NCBI GenBank assembly: GCA_016719535.1
Contig: JADJYX010000013.1
Coordinates: 248,001-312,000 of the forward strand
Length of the DNA stretch: 64,000 bases
Reading direction: 5' to 3'
Source: Rubrivivax sp.
GTDB taxonomy: Bacteria; Pseudomonadota; Gammaproteobacteria; Burkholderiales; Burkholderiaceae_C
Of this stretch, positions 23,575 through 32,610 are shown piece by piece; the first letter of the stretch is position 1, and each line of letters opens with the position of its first letter. The notes under the pieces were generated by a model. The model worked only from the letters and a program-made list of their open reading frames with translations. It was not told where the DNA came from and made no database searches. Both the position numbers and the translations under genes were made by a program.

Positions 23575-24768
23575 ATGTTCCAGCACCTCGACGCCTACGC
23601 CGGCGACCCCATCCTCAGCCTCAACGAGGACTTCCAGAAGGACCCGCGGCCGCACAAGGTCAACCTGTCGATCGGCATCTATTTCGACGACGCCGGCCGC
23701 ATCCCGGTGCTGGACTGCGTGCGCCAGGCCGAGGCGCAGATGCTGGCCGAGAGCGGGCCCAAGCCCTACCTGCCGATCGAGGGCGCGGCCGCCGCGCGCA
23801 GCGCCGTGCAGCAGCTGCTGTTCGGAGCCGGCCACGAGGCGGTGACGAGCGGCCGCATCGCCACGCTGCAGACCATCGGCTCCAGCGGTGGCCTGAAGGT
23901 GGGCGCCGACTTCATCGCGCGCTGGTTTGCAGGCAGCGAGGTCTGGGTCAGCGACCCGACCTGGGACAACCACCGCGCGATGTTCGAAGGCGCCGGGCTG
24001 AAGGTGCACACCTACCCTTACTACGATGCGGCCAGCGGCGGCCTGAAATTCGACGCCATGCTCGACACGCTGCGCGGCCTGCGCCCGCGCAGCATCGTGC
24101 TGCTGCATGCCTGCTGCCACAACCCGACCGGTGTCGACCTGACACCGGCGCAGTGGCAGGCGCTGATCCCGGTGCTGCGCGAGCGCGAGTTGCTGCCCTA
24201 CCTCGACCTCGCCTACCAGGGCTATGGCGACGGCATCGCCGAGGACGCCTTCGCGCCGCGCGCGCTGGCCGCCGCCGGGCTGTCGTTCTTCATCGCCAAT
24301 TCATTCAGCAAGAGCATGAGCGTCTACGGCGAACGCTGCGGCGCGCTCAGCGTGGTCTGCCCCGACGCCGCCCAGGCCGATCGCGTGCTCGGGCAGCTGA
24401 AGGCGACCGTGCGCCGCAACTATTCCAGCCCCGGCATCCACGCCGCCGGCATCATCGCCCGCGTGCTGACCGACCCGGCGCTGCGCGCCAGCTGGGAGGC
24501 CGACGTGGGCGCGATGCGCGAGCGCATCCTGGCCATGCGCCGCAGCCTGCATGGCGTGCTGTCGGCCAAGGTGCCCGGGCGCGACCTCGGCTACTTCCTC
24601 ACCCAGCGCGGCATGTTCAGCTATACGGGGATGTCGGCGGCCCAGGTCGACCGCCTGCGCGAGGAATTCGGCGTCTACCTGATCCGCTCGGGCCGCATGT
24701 GCGTGGCCGGCCTGAATACCGGCAACGTCGAACGCACCGCGGTGGCGATGGCGGCCGTGCTGGCCTGA
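23575..24768 (+). CDS. tyrB: Aromatic/aspartate aminotransferase
   Basis: A 397-residue class I PLP aminotransferase of the AspC/TyrB subgroup. Seen are YAGDPILSLNEDFQKDPRPHKVNLSIGIYFDD at the N-terminus, TLQTIGSSGGLKVGADFI, LLHACCHNPTGVDL, LPYLDLAYQGYGDGI with the PLP-phenol Asp and Tyr, the Schiff-base Lys246 in NSFSKSMSVYGERCGAL and the substrate-carboxylate Arg in the C-terminal RSGRMCVAGL. The enzyme transfers amino groups between glutamate and aromatic or dicarboxylic acids. TyrB versus AspC specificity cannot be fixed from sequence, so the symbol is the likely one. It is convergent with the LysR gene, stop to stop. Confidence 0.9.
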   Translation: MFQHLDAYAGDPILSLNEDFQKDPRPHKVNLSIGIYFDDAGRIPVLDCVRQAEAQMLAESGPKPYLPIEGAAAARSAVQQLLFGAGHEAVTSGRIATLQTIGSSGGLKVGADFIARWFAGSEVWVSDPTWDNHRAMFEGAGLKVHTYPYYDAASGGLKFDAMLDTLRGLRPRSIVLLHACCHNPTGVDLTPAQWQALIPVLRERELLPYLDLAYQGYGDGIAEDAFAPRALAAAGLSFFIANSFSKSMSVYGERCGALSVVCPDAAQADRVLGQLKATVRRNYSSPGIHAAGIIARVLTDPALRASWEADVGAMRERILAMRRSLHGVLSAKVPGRDLGYFLTQRGMFSYTGMSAAQVDRLREEFGVYLIRSGRMCVAGLNTGNVERTAVAMAAVLA

Positions 24769-25704
24769 TCACGCGTCGCCGGGCGTGGCCGCCCGCATCA
24801 GGTGGCCACGCAGCCAGCGCTGCGCCGGGTCGGCATCCAGCCGCAGCGGCCACAGCATCTGCACCGACACCGGGTCCATCTGGAACGGCAGTTCGCGCAT
24901 CACCAGCTGATCGGCGTCGCCGGTGGCCGGCACGAAACGCTCGGGCAGCACGGTCAGCAGGTCAGACTGCGTGACCACCCGCCCGGCGGTGAAAAACTGG
25001 TTGACCGTCAGCACGATGCGCCGCCGGCGACCCAGCGCCGCCAGCGCCTGGTCCATCAGCCCGTGCGGCCGGCCCGAGAAGCTGACCAGCAGGTGCTCGG
25101 CCGCGCAATAGTCGTCCAAGGTGAGCGCCTGCTTCGCCAATGGATGTCCCCGGCGCATGACGCAGACATAACGGCTGTCGTACAGATGCTGGTGGCGCAG
25201 GCCGGTGGAAGGGCCCTCGGACACCAGCGCCGCCACCGCCACCGGAAAGTGCCCGATCGCGATATCGGCTTCGCCCTCCAGCAGCAGCCGACGGGGGTCT
25301 CGGGTCGTCAAAGGCAGTAAGCGCACGCTGACTCTGGCTTCTTCGGCCTGCAGCGCCTGCAGCAGCGGTGGTGCCAGCAGCGCGGCAGTGGCGTCGGCCA
25401 TCGCCAGGCGGAAGACGGCATCACCCCGGCGGGGGTCGAAACGTTCGGGCGCCAGCGCCTCGCGCAGGCTGGCGAGCGCGTCGCGCACCTGCGGCCACAG
25501 CGCCTCGGCACGCGCGGTCGGCTTCATGCCGAACGCGGTGCGCACGAACAGCGGCTCGCCCACCGCCTGGTGCAGGCGCTTGAGCGCGTGGCTGGCCGCC
25601 GGCTGCGTCATCGACAGTTCGGCCGCGGCGCGGGTCAGGCTGCCGTCGGCCATCACGCGGTCGAAGACGCGCAGCAGGTTCAGGTCGAGGGTGCGGAAAT
25701 TCAT
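24769..25704 (-). CDS. LysR-type regulator
   Basis: A 311-residue LysR protein. The winged HTH is at residues 5-62 (LNLLRVFDRVMADGSLTRAAAELSMTQPAASHALKRLHQAVGEPLFVR). The effector domain has VFRLAMADATAALL, DIAIGHFPV and YVCVMRRGHPLAKQAL, and ends around ERFVPATGDADQLVMRELPF. This pattern fits the NodD/NahR-like subgroup that controls degradation or detoxification genes. It probably acts on the divergent gene at 25833 or on itself; the region between them carries AT-rich candidate sites. Confidence 0.92.
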   Translation of the reverse strand: MNFRTLDLNLLRVFDRVMADGSLTRAAAELSMTQPAASHALKRLHQAVGEPLFVRTAFGMKPTARAEALWPQVRDALASLREALAPERFDPRRGDAVFRLAMADATAALLAPPLLQALQAEEARVSVRLLPLTTRDPRRLLLEGEADIAIGHFPVAVAALVSEGPSTGLRHQHLYDSRYVCVMRRGHPLAKQALTLDDYCAAEHLLVSFSGRPHGLMDQALAALGRRRRIVLTVNQFFTAGRVVTQSDLLTVLPERFVPATGDADQLVMRELPFQMDPVSVQMLWPLRLDADPAQRWLRGHLMRAATPGDA

Positions 25705-25832
25705 GCACAGTCGCTCAATTTATTAATTTCGCGCATAGCTTACATGTCCATCTTTCAGATTGGGTATTCAGGGTTGACCCTAATATGCGTCTCCATCGAA
25801 CCTCGATCCGGGGTTCTGCTGCAGGAGTTGTC
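25705..25832. promoter_or_regulatory. AT-rich divergent promoter region with a small dyad
   Basis: This stretch is clearly less GC-rich than its surroundings and lies between the LysR gene and the divergent small gene. AGGGT-TG-ACCCT (25770-25781) is a 5-2-5 inverted repeat that contains a TTGACC -35-like word, followed by TAATAT. Confidence 0.4.
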
Positions 25833-26093
25833 ATGAGCCACGCAACCACCGTTGAAGTTCTTCACGTCGATACGCCCGCCACGCCGCGCGGCGCCACCCT
25901 GGTCGGCCTGCTGGCCGGCGCCCTTGTCGCGCTGTTCCAGCGCGCCCCGGCCAGGCCGAGCCGGGCCGCAGAAGCCGCCGCCGTGCGTGAACTGGCACAG
26001 CGCGTGGCGGACACCGACCCCGCCTTCGCCGCCGATCTCCATGCGGCGGCCTGCCGCCACGAGTCGCTCGACGATCTGCCGACCCGCGGGTGA
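25833..26093 (+). CDS. Small protein of unknown function
   Basis: An 86-residue protein, MSHATTVEVLHVDTPATPRG, then an LVGLLAGALVALFQRAP segment that could be one membrane helix, then a soluble helical tail (AVRELAQRVADTDPAFAADLHAAACRHESL). It has a good ribosome site (GGAG at 25825). No family is recognised. Its position divergent from LysR suggests it is a target of that regulator. A terminator follows. Confidence 0.65.
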   Translation: MSHATTVEVLHVDTPATPRGATLVGLLAGALVALFQRAPARPSRAAEAAAVRELAQRVADTDPAFAADLHAAACRHESLDDLPTRG

Positions 26094-26103
26094 CGTGAGA
26101 TCC

Positions 26104-26122
26104 GCCCGCCTCGGCGGGCTTT
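26104..26122 (+). terminator. Rho-independent terminator
   Basis: GCCCGCC and GGCGGGC form a perfect 7-bp stem with a TC loop followed by TTT, 10 bp after the stop of the small gene. It argues against a start upstream of it for the next gene. Confidence 0.7.
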
Positions 26123-26243
26123 GCGGCTGCGCCAGCGCAACGTCGCGGCCAGTGACCGGGTGTGCAATGAAATCGGGTTCATCGACGACCCGCCAAAGAC
26201 CACCACCCGCTTGACCATCGACGACGACCCCTTGGCGGCCGGC

Positions 26244-27122
26244 ATGGGCCATCGCTGCCCGAGTTGTGGCGCCCCGGTGCAACGCGTGCACCGGCACGCC
26301 GTGGATCGGGGGCTCAGCCTGTTTCGAACGGTGCATCGCTACCGCTGCGTGGCCGGCAGTTGCGGCTGGGAAGGCCGGCTGCACAGCTTCACCGGCGACC
26401 GCGGCGCGCTCTGGCGCCTGCGGCTGCTGTGGATGACGCTCGGCGCCGCGCTCGCGATCGCCGGCGTGCAGGGCTGGCGCCAGCACCAGCGCCTGCTCGA
26501 ACGCGCACACCCGGCACAGGTGGGCCTGGGCGGTGCGGAACTGAAATCGCAGGCCACGCCCGCCGGCCAGGACTTCGAGGGCGAGACCCTGCCCACGCAC
26601 GACGAACGCGTCGCGGGCAACCGCACGCCGCTGACGCTGCGCAACAGCTGCGCCTGGGGCGTGCCGGGCAGCAACCGCTACCGCGGCACCGTCACCCAGG
26701 CCCTGCATGCCGCCAACCTGCCCGCCGAGGTGGTGCGGCAGGTGGCCGAGAAGGCCGAGCGCGGCTGGGTGCACGAGCAGGTCGAGATCAGCCGCGAGGG
26801 CATCCGCACCCTCGACGGCCGCCGGCACTGGGGCAACCAGATGCTGGCGATGGCCTTCGGCCAGACGCTGTGCTTCAACACGCGCGTCAATTTTGTTCCC
26901 GGGCATGTGGAACATGCGGCGCTGTACCGCGCCGACGACCGCCAGGGCCGCACCTATACGGTGATCGTGCCCTACGTGTGCGACAACGTCGCGGTGCTGG
27001 GCGAGCGCGGCGAGATCCCCGAGAACGGGCACCGCACCCCCGAGCCCGCCACCTGGGCCACGGCGCTGCTCGGCCTGGGGCTGGCGGGCTGGCTGACGCG
27101 GCGGCGCCGGCGCCGACCATGA
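26244..27122 (+). CDS. Zinc-ribbon membrane protein with PEP-CTERM sorting signal
   Basis: A 292-residue protein. The N-terminus is a zinc ribbon: CPSCGAP, then YRCVAGSCGWEG, four cysteines in two knuckles. A membrane helix follows (LLWMTLGAALAIAGVQGW), then a soluble domain with RNSCAWGVPGSNRYRGTV, HEQVEISREGIRTL, MLAMAFGQTLCFNTRV and TVIVPYVCDNVAVLGERGEIP. The end is a PEP-CTERM: TPEPATW, the helix ALLGLGLAGWLT and an Arg-rich tail, the signal for exosortase. The soluble domain resembles the MHFG group of PEP-CTERM proteins, with MAFG here. No exosortase gene is in the window. A GTG at 26160 is another possible start. Confidence 0.75.
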   Translation: MGHRCPSCGAPVQRVHRHAVDRGLSLFRTVHRYRCVAGSCGWEGRLHSFTGDRGALWRLRLLWMTLGAALAIAGVQGWRQHQRLLERAHPAQVGLGGAELKSQATPAGQDFEGETLPTHDERVAGNRTPLTLRNSCAWGVPGSNRYRGTVTQALHAANLPAEVVRQVAEKAERGWVHEQVEISREGIRTLDGRRHWGNQMLAMAFGQTLCFNTRVNFVPGHVEHAALYRADDRQGRTYTVIVPYVCDNVAVLGERGEIPENGHRTPEPATWATALLGLGLAGWLTRRRRRRP

Positions 27123-27658
27123 AGCGCCGCCACGCCCTCGTGCTGCCGGCGGGCCTGCTCGTCGGACTGCCCTTGCCGCCGGCCGCACGCGCCACCGATG
27201 CGGCACAAACCCTCTACGACCGTGCGCTGGCGCTGCTGTGCGGCCGGCCGCGCGACCCGCAGGCCGCCGCCACGCTGCTGGAACAGGCCGCGGCGCAGGA
27301 TCACCGTGGCGCGCAGAGCCTGCTGGGCTGGATGGCCATGAGCGGCACCGGCATGCCGCGCGACGACGCCAGGGCCGCCCGCTGGCTGCGGCCCGCCGCC
27401 GCGGCCGGCGACACCGCGGCGCAGAACAACCTGGGCGTGCTGTACGCGCTGGGATCCGGCGTGCCGCACGACCACGCACAGGCCGAACGCTGGTTCCGCG
27501 CCGCCGCCGCCCAGGGCGCCGAGGACGCGGCCGACAACCTGCGCGAGTTGCTGCGCCCGGCCACGTCGGGCGCGAGCGCACCGCCGGCCACGCGGGCGTC
27601 GCGCAGCCGCCTCCACCCCGTCCTGCTGGCGGCCGGCTGCCGCGCCCGCCGCACTTGA
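27119..27658 (+). CDS. Sel1-repeat secreted protein
   Basis: A 179-residue protein with a signal peptide (ALVLPAGLLVGLPLPPAARA) and about three Sel1-like TPR repeats: AAATLLEQAAAQDHRGAQSLLGWMAMSGTGMP, ARAARWLRPAAAAGDTAAQNNLGVLYALGSGVP and AQAERWFRAAAAQGAEDAADNL. Sel1 repeats bind partner proteins. The ATG overlaps the PEP-CTERM stop (ATGA), so the two genes are translationally coupled and probably work together at the cell surface. The C-terminal tail is basic and low-complexity. Confidence 0.85.
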   Translation: MKRRHALVLPAGLLVGLPLPPAARATDAAQTLYDRALALLCGRPRDPQAAATLLEQAAAQDHRGAQSLLGWMAMSGTGMPRDDARAARWLRPAAAAGDTAAQNNLGVLYALGSGVPHDHAQAERWFRAAAAQGAEDAADNLRELLRPATSGASAPPATRASRSRLHPVLLAAGCRARRT

Positions 27659-27677
27659 GTTTTTCCGCCAACCGCCG

Positions 27678-28133
27678 ATGATGCGAGCCATGAACCGCTT
27701 CGCCCTGCTGCAGCGCCTCAGCGCCACCCTGGCGCTGGCCGCGGCCATGCAGTCGGCCGCCGCCGCCACCGCCGCGCCGGCCTACGGTGAAGGCTTCGTG
27801 CGCCACCTGGCACAGCTGATCAACGAATACCGCGAACGGCAGGGCCTGGCGCCGCTGGATGTCGCCGTCGAGCTGATCGACCTGGCGGGCGAGCACAGCC
27901 AGGACATGGCACAGCGCCAGCAGCTCTCGCACGAGGGTTTCCGCGTCCGCCTGCAGCGCGCCGGCAGCCGCCTGTGCGTCGAGAACGTCGGCTGGAACCA
28001 CCGCACGCCCGAGGCCCTGCTCGACGGCTGGCGCCGTTCGCCAGCCCACCACCGCAACCTGCTCGAGCCCCAGGTCTCGCGCATGGGGATCGCGGTGGCC
28101 ACGCGCTACGTCACCTTCTTCGCCTGCCGGTAG
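27678..28133 (+). CDS. CAP-domain (SCP-like) secreted protein
   Basis: A 151-residue protein. A signal peptide (ATLALAAAMQSAAAATA) is followed by a CAP domain: LAQLINEYRERQGLAPLDVAVELIDLAGEHSQDMAQRQQLSHEGF, with the conserved His in the ...GEHS helix and the SHEGF strand, and LLDGWRRSPAHHRNLLEPQVSRMGIAVA, the CAP motif with W-xx-SPxH. It ends YVTFFACR. Bacterial CAP proteins are extracellular with unknown activity. Starts at 27678 and 27690 are both possible. It lies 19 bp after the Sel1 gene, so it may belong to the same operon. Confidence 0.9.
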   Translation: MMRAMNRFALLQRLSATLALAAAMQSAAAATAAPAYGEGFVRHLAQLINEYRERQGLAPLDVAVELIDLAGEHSQDMAQRQQLSHEGFRVRLQRAGSRLCVENVGWNHRTPEALLDGWRRSPAHHRNLLEPQVSRMGIAVATRYVTFFACR

Positions 28134-28187
28134 TCGACGCCCTGAGGCAGCCGGTCCGCCCCGCGCGCTGAGGCATCATCGGCGCCG

Positions 28188-29150
28188 ATGAGCCATTTCC
28201 TGCTGAAGCGCCTGGCGACCTTCTTCGCCACCCTGCTCGTCGCCTCCATGCTGGTCTTCGCGGTGCTCGAACTGCTGCCGGGCAATGCCGCCGAGGTGAT
28301 CCTGGGCGATACCGCCACCCCCGAGGCCGTGGCTGCGCTGGAGGCCAAGCTCGGCCTGGACCGCCCGGCGCTGACCCGCTACCTCGACTGGGTCGGCGGC
28401 TGGCTGCAGGGCCGCAGCGCCGACAGCATCAGCTACGGCTCGCCCACCGCCGAGCTGATCGCCGAGCGCCTGCAGGTCACGCTGCCGCTGGCGGTGATGG
28501 CGATGGTGCTGACGGTGGCGCTGGCGCTCGGCCTGGGCATCTACGCCGCCGCGCGCCACAACCGCGCGGGTGACATCGGCGTCATGGCGGCCAGCCAGCT
28601 GGGCGTGGCGGTGCCCAATTTCTGGTTTGCGATCCTGCTCATCCTGCTGTTCGCGGTGAAGCTGCAATGGGTCAGCGCCGGCGGCTTTCCGGGCTGGACC
28701 GAGGACGATGGCGGCAGCCCCGGCGAGGCGCTGCTGGCGCTGGTGCTGCCGGCCATCAGCCTGGCGCTGGTGCAGGCGGCGATCCTGGCGCGCGTGACCC
28801 GTTCGGCGGTGCTCGAGGTGATGCGCGAGGACTATGTGCGCACCGCCCGCGCCAAGGGCCTGACGCGCCGCCAGGCGATGCTGCGGCATGTGCTGCGCAA
28901 CGCGATGATCCCGGTGCTGACGGTCAGCGGGCTGCAGTTTGCCAACCTCATCACCGGCACCATCGTGGTCGAGAATGTCTTCGTGCTGCCCGGCATCGGC
29001 CGGCTCGTCTTCCAGGCCATCAGCAACCGCGACCTCGTCGTCGTGCGCGACGTGGTGATGCTGCTGGCGGCGGTGGTGGTGCTGGTCAATCTGGTCGTCG
29101 ACCTGCTGTATGCGATCGTCGATCCGCGGCTGCGCAGGGCGGATGCATGA
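28188..29150 (+). CDS. Dipeptide/oligopeptide ABC transporter, permease (DppB/OppB type)
   Basis: A 320-residue inner-membrane permease with six helices. The N-terminal FLLKRLATFFATLLVASMLVFAVLELLPGNAA is the DppB/OppB signature. The cytoplasmic EAA loop is YVRTARAKGLTRRQAMLRHVLRNAM, followed by IPVLTVSGLQFANLITGTIVVENVFVLPGIG. It pairs with the next permease. Its natural partners, two ATPases, are found at 33607-35411 rather than directly downstream, and no substrate-binding protein gene is seen nearby. Confidence 0.93.
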   Translation: MSHFLLKRLATFFATLLVASMLVFAVLELLPGNAAEVILGDTATPEAVAALEAKLGLDRPALTRYLDWVGGWLQGRSADSISYGSPTAELIAERLQVTLPLAVMAMVLTVALALGLGIYAAARHNRAGDIGVMAASQLGVAVPNFWFAILLILLFAVKLQWVSAGGFPGWTEDDGGSPGEALLALVLPAISLALVQAAILARVTRSAVLEVMREDYVRTARAKGLTRRQAMLRHVLRNAMIPVLTVSGLQFANLITGTIVVENVFVLPGIGRLVFQAISNRDLVVVRDVVMLLAAVVVLVNLVVDLLYAIVDPRLRRADA

Positions 29151-29987
29151 GCGGGGGTTTCTGGTCCCGCGCGCTGCGCCACCCGAGCTTCGTCGTCGGC
29201 GGCGCCCTGAGCCTGCTGCTGGCGCTGGCCGCGCTGCTGTCGCTGCTGTGGACGCCGCATCCGCCGGCCGAGATCGACATGGCGCTCAAGCTCAGGCCCC
29301 CGGGCGCGACCCACTGGCTGGGTACCGATACCTTCGGCCGCGACGTCGCCTCGCAGCTGCTGGTGGGCGCGCAGGCCAGCATCCTGGTCGGCGTGATCGC
29401 GGTCGGCATCGGCCTGGCGGCCGGCGTGGCGCTCGGCTGCCTGGCCGCCGCGAAGCGCGGCTGGGTGGAGGAGCTGATCATGCGCGCCAGCGATTTCACC
29501 TTCGCCTTTCCGGCGCTGCTGACGGCCATCATGCTGACCGCCATCTACGGCCCCGGACTGGTGATGAGCATCGTCGCCATCGGCATCTTCAACATCCCGG
29601 TCTTCGCGCGCATCACGCGCGGCGCCGCCAATGCGGTATGGGCGCGCGAATATGTGCTGGCCGCGCGTGCCGCCGGCAAGGGCGGCCTGGCGCATCACGC
29701 TCGACCATGTGCTGCCCAATATCGCCAGCCAGCTGATCGTGCAGGCCAGCATCTCGTTTGCCACCGCCATCCTGGCCGAGGCGGCGCTGTCCTACCTGGG
29801 CCTGGGCACGCAGCCGCCGCAGCCGAGCTGGGGCCGCATGCTCAGCGAGGCGCAGACGCTGCTGTTCCAGGCCCCGCTGCTGGCCGTCTGGCCGGGGGTG
29901 GCGATCGTGCTCAGCGTGCTCGGCCTCAACCTGATGGGCGACGGCCTGCGCGACCTGATGGACCCCAAACTCGCACGCAAGAGGTGA
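29147..29987 (+). pseudogene. DppC/OppC-type permease, frameshifted at about 29690
   Basis: The first part (from ATG 29147, overlapping the previous stop as ATGA) reads SFVVGGALSLLLALAALLSL, GATHWLGTDTFGRDVASQLL and FNIPVFARITRGAANAVW, up to AARAAGKGGL. There the frame breaks: the expected RITLDHVLPNIASQLIVQAS continues in the +1-shifted frame, through FATAILAEAALSYLGLGTQ to DGLRDLMDPKLARKR at 29987. One extra G in the CTGGCGC context at 29687-29692 explains it. Together the two parts make a full-length DppC. Because poly-G artefacts lie 1 kb away, a sequencing error is as likely as a real mutation. Confidence 0.85.
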
Positions 29988-29991
29988 CCGC

Positions 29992-30636
29992 ATGAAGATC
30001 GAATTCGTTTCCGACGTCGCCTGCCCCTGGTGCGCGATCGGCCTGCATGCGCTGGAGAAGGCGCTGGCGGCGATCGGCGACGACATCGCCGTCGAGCTGT
30101 CGTTCCAGCCCTTCGAGCTGAACCCGGCCATGAGGCCCGAGGGCGAGGATGCGGTCGAGTACCTCGCCGCCAAATATGGCCGCACGCCCGAGCAGGTGCG
30201 CGAGACCCAGGCGGTGATCCGCCAGCGCGGCGTCGAGGTCGGCTTCGCCTTCGGCACGCGGTCGCGCGTGTGGAATACCTTCGATGCCCACCGCCTGCTG
30301 TGCTGGGCCGAGGGTATCGGCCCCGACCGCCAGCGCGCGCTCAAGCATGCGCTGCTCACCGCCTACCACGGCCAGGGGCGCAACCCCAGCGACCCCGAGG
30401 TGCTGCTCGACCTCGTCGGCCAGGCCGGGCTGGACGTCGAACGGGCACGCCAGATCCTGGCCGGCGACGACTTTGCGCGCGAGGTGCGCGAGCGCGAGCA
30501 GTTCTGGCAGGGCGCGGGCATCCACTCGGTGCCGGCGATCGTCATCGACCGCCGGCACCTGATCAGCGGCGGCCAGCCGCCCGAGGTCTTCGAAGACGCG
30601 CTGCGGCGCATCGCCGCCGGCAGCGCCACGGCCTGA
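29992..30636 (+). CDS. DsbA-family oxidoreductase (FrnE/2-hydroxychromene isomerase-like)
   Basis: A 214-residue cytosolic protein with a thioredoxin-fold start (KIEFVSDVACPWCAIG, active-site CPWC at residues 11-14) and a helical insertion. Diagnostic FrnE-type segments are FQPFELNP, FNTFDAHRLL-like NTFDAHRLLCWAEG, AYHGQGRNPSDPEVL and the C-terminal GIHSVPAIVIDRRHLISGGQPPE with the cis-Pro. No signal peptide, so it works in the cytoplasm; FrnE relatives take part in polyketide oxidation or disulfide stress. It lies 4 bp after the frameshifted permease and 1 bp before the CYTH gene. Confidence 0.9.
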   Translation: MKIEFVSDVACPWCAIGLHALEKALAAIGDDIAVELSFQPFELNPAMRPEGEDAVEYLAAKYGRTPEQVRETQAVIRQRGVEVGFAFGTRSRVWNTFDAHRLLCWAEGIGPDRQRALKHALLTAYHGQGRNPSDPEVLLDLVGQAGLDVERARQILAGDDFAREVREREQFWQGAGIHSVPAIVIDRRHLISGGQPPEVFEDALRRIAAGSATA

Positions 30637-30637
30637 C

Positions 30638-31163
<526 letters not shown>

Positions 31164-31234
31164 AGCTTTGTGGCCGCGTCGCCCGGCGCGGGTGCCCGGC
31201 CGTTGTCTCGGCTTCACCCCCCGTGGAGTTGCCC

Positions 31235-31576
31235 ATGACCCCGACCCCGTGGCGGCCCGCTGCCGCCCTCGCCCTCGCCCTGACGCTGGGCGGTTGTGTG
31301 ATCGCGCCGCTGGGCCCGCGGCACGGCGCCTATGGCTACGACGACGGGCCGGTGGTCGATGCCGAACCACCGCCGCCCCGCTACGAAGCGGCACCGGGCG
31401 CGCCCGGCCCGGGCCATGTCTGGATCGGCGGCTACTGGGCGTGGCAGCTCGGCCGCCATGTGTGGATCGGCGGCCGCTGGGCGCTGCCGCCGGCCGGCCA
31501 TCTGTGGGTGCCGGGCCTGTGGCAGCGCCACGACCGCGGTTGGCGCTGGCGCGACGGCCATTGGCGCCGGCGCTGA
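31235..31576 (+). CDS. YXWGXW-repeat lipoprotein
   Basis: A 113-residue lipoprotein. The signal peptide ends with a lipobox-like LGGC. The mature part carries repeated W-x(2)-G-x-W motifs: HVWIGGYWAWQLGRHVWIGGRWALP, HLWVPGLWQRHDRGWRWRDGHW. This belongs to the YXWGXW/BcpO-related group of small surface lipoproteins, whose function is unknown. The ATG at 31235 has GTGGAG ahead of it; an in-frame GTG at 31223 is part of that ribosome site. Confidence 0.85.
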   Translation: MTPTPWRPAAALALALTLGGCVIAPLGPRHGAYGYDDGPVVDAEPPPPRYEAAPGAPGPGHVWIGGYWAWQLGRHVWIGGRWALPPAGHLWVPGLWQRHDRGWRWRDGHWRRR

Positions 31577-31600
31577 AGGCCCTGCGGCCGGCTCGACCGT

Positions 31601-32515
31601 TCAGCGCCCGCCGGCTGCCAGCGCGGGCGGGATCGCCTCGGCCAGAAAGTCGAAGACGCGCCGCACCGCCGGGCTGCCGCGGATCTCGCGGTGCACCGCC
31701 AGCCAGCAGGGCATGGCCGGCACCTTGAGCGCCGGCAGCAGCGGCACCACGCCGGGCCAGTGCGCCAGGTTGTAGCGCGCGACGAAGCCGATGCCGGCAC
31801 CGGCCGCCACCAGCTGGCCGTAGGCGACCTGGTCGTCGGTGCGCAGCACGAAGTGCTCGCGCCCGACAGCCAGCCCGGCGGCCGCGAAGCCGCGGATGAT
31901 CGTCTCGTCGCGGTCGTAGCCGATCAGCCGGTGGCGCAGCAGCTCGGCCGGCGTGCGCGGCGTGCCGGCGCGTGCCAGGTAGCGCTCGTGTGCGGCGGCG
32001 ACGATGGCGATGTCGCCCAGCTTGCGCGCCACCAGTGACGCCTGCGCCGGCCGCACCATGCGCACCGCGATATCGGCCTCGCGCCGCAGCAGGTTGCTCA
32101 GCGCATTCGACGCCACCAGTTCGACCTGGATCTCGGGCGCGCTCTGCTGCAGTTCGGCCAGCAAGGGCGGCAGCAGCCAGGTTGCGGCCACCTGGCTGGT
32201 GGTGATGCGCACCGTGCCGCCGGTGGCGCCGCGCCGCCGCGCCAGCGATTGCGACAGCGCGTCGGCGCCGCCGGCCATCTGGCGCGCGGCATCGACGATG
32301 TCCAGCGCCAGCGCGGTCGGCGTCACGCCGCGTCCGGTGCGCTCGAACAGCGGCGCGCCCAGCTGCGCCTCGAGCTGCGCCACCTGGCGGCTCAGCGTCG
32401 GCTGCTGGGCACCGAGCCGGCGCGCCGCGCCCAGCAGGCTGCCGGCGTCCAGCACGGCGAGGAAGCTGCGCACCAGGGTCCAGTCGAAACGATCGGGGCG
32501 AAGCGCGGTAGTCAT
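31601..32515 (-). CDS. LysR-type regulator
   Basis: A 304-residue LysR regulator. The HTH is at residues 9-66 (WTLVRSFLAVLDAGSLLGAARRLGAQQPTLSRQVAQLEAQLGAPLFER). The effector domain starts GTVRITTSQVAATWLLPPLL and has ADIAVRMVRPAQASLVARKLG, as in the proteobacterial subgroup that controls a neighbouring oxidoreductase or isomerase. It lies back to back with the epimerase-like gene at 32611, about 95 bp apart, its likely target. The start MTTALRPDRFDW at 32515 is used; an ATG 12 bp upstream is also in frame. Confidence 0.92.
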   Translation of the reverse strand: MTTALRPDRFDWTLVRSFLAVLDAGSLLGAARRLGAQQPTLSRQVAQLEAQLGAPLFERTGRGVTPTALALDIVDAARQMAGGADALSQSLARRRGATGGTVRITTSQVAATWLLPPLLAELQQSAPEIQVELVASNALSNLLRREADIAVRMVRPAQASLVARKLGDIAIVAAAHERYLARAGTPRTPAELLRHRLIGYDRDETIIRGFAAAGLAVGREHFVLRTDDQVAYGQLVAAGAGIGFVARYNLAHWPGVVPLLPALKVPAMPCWLAVHREIRGSPAVRRVFDFLAEAIPPALAAGGR

Positions 32516-32610
32516 ACGGATCCGCATACCTCAAGTGCTTGCTTCGGCAATTGTTGCAGACCACGCCGATGGCCACACTGTCGCCATCGACAACACAACC
32601 GGAGCTCGAG

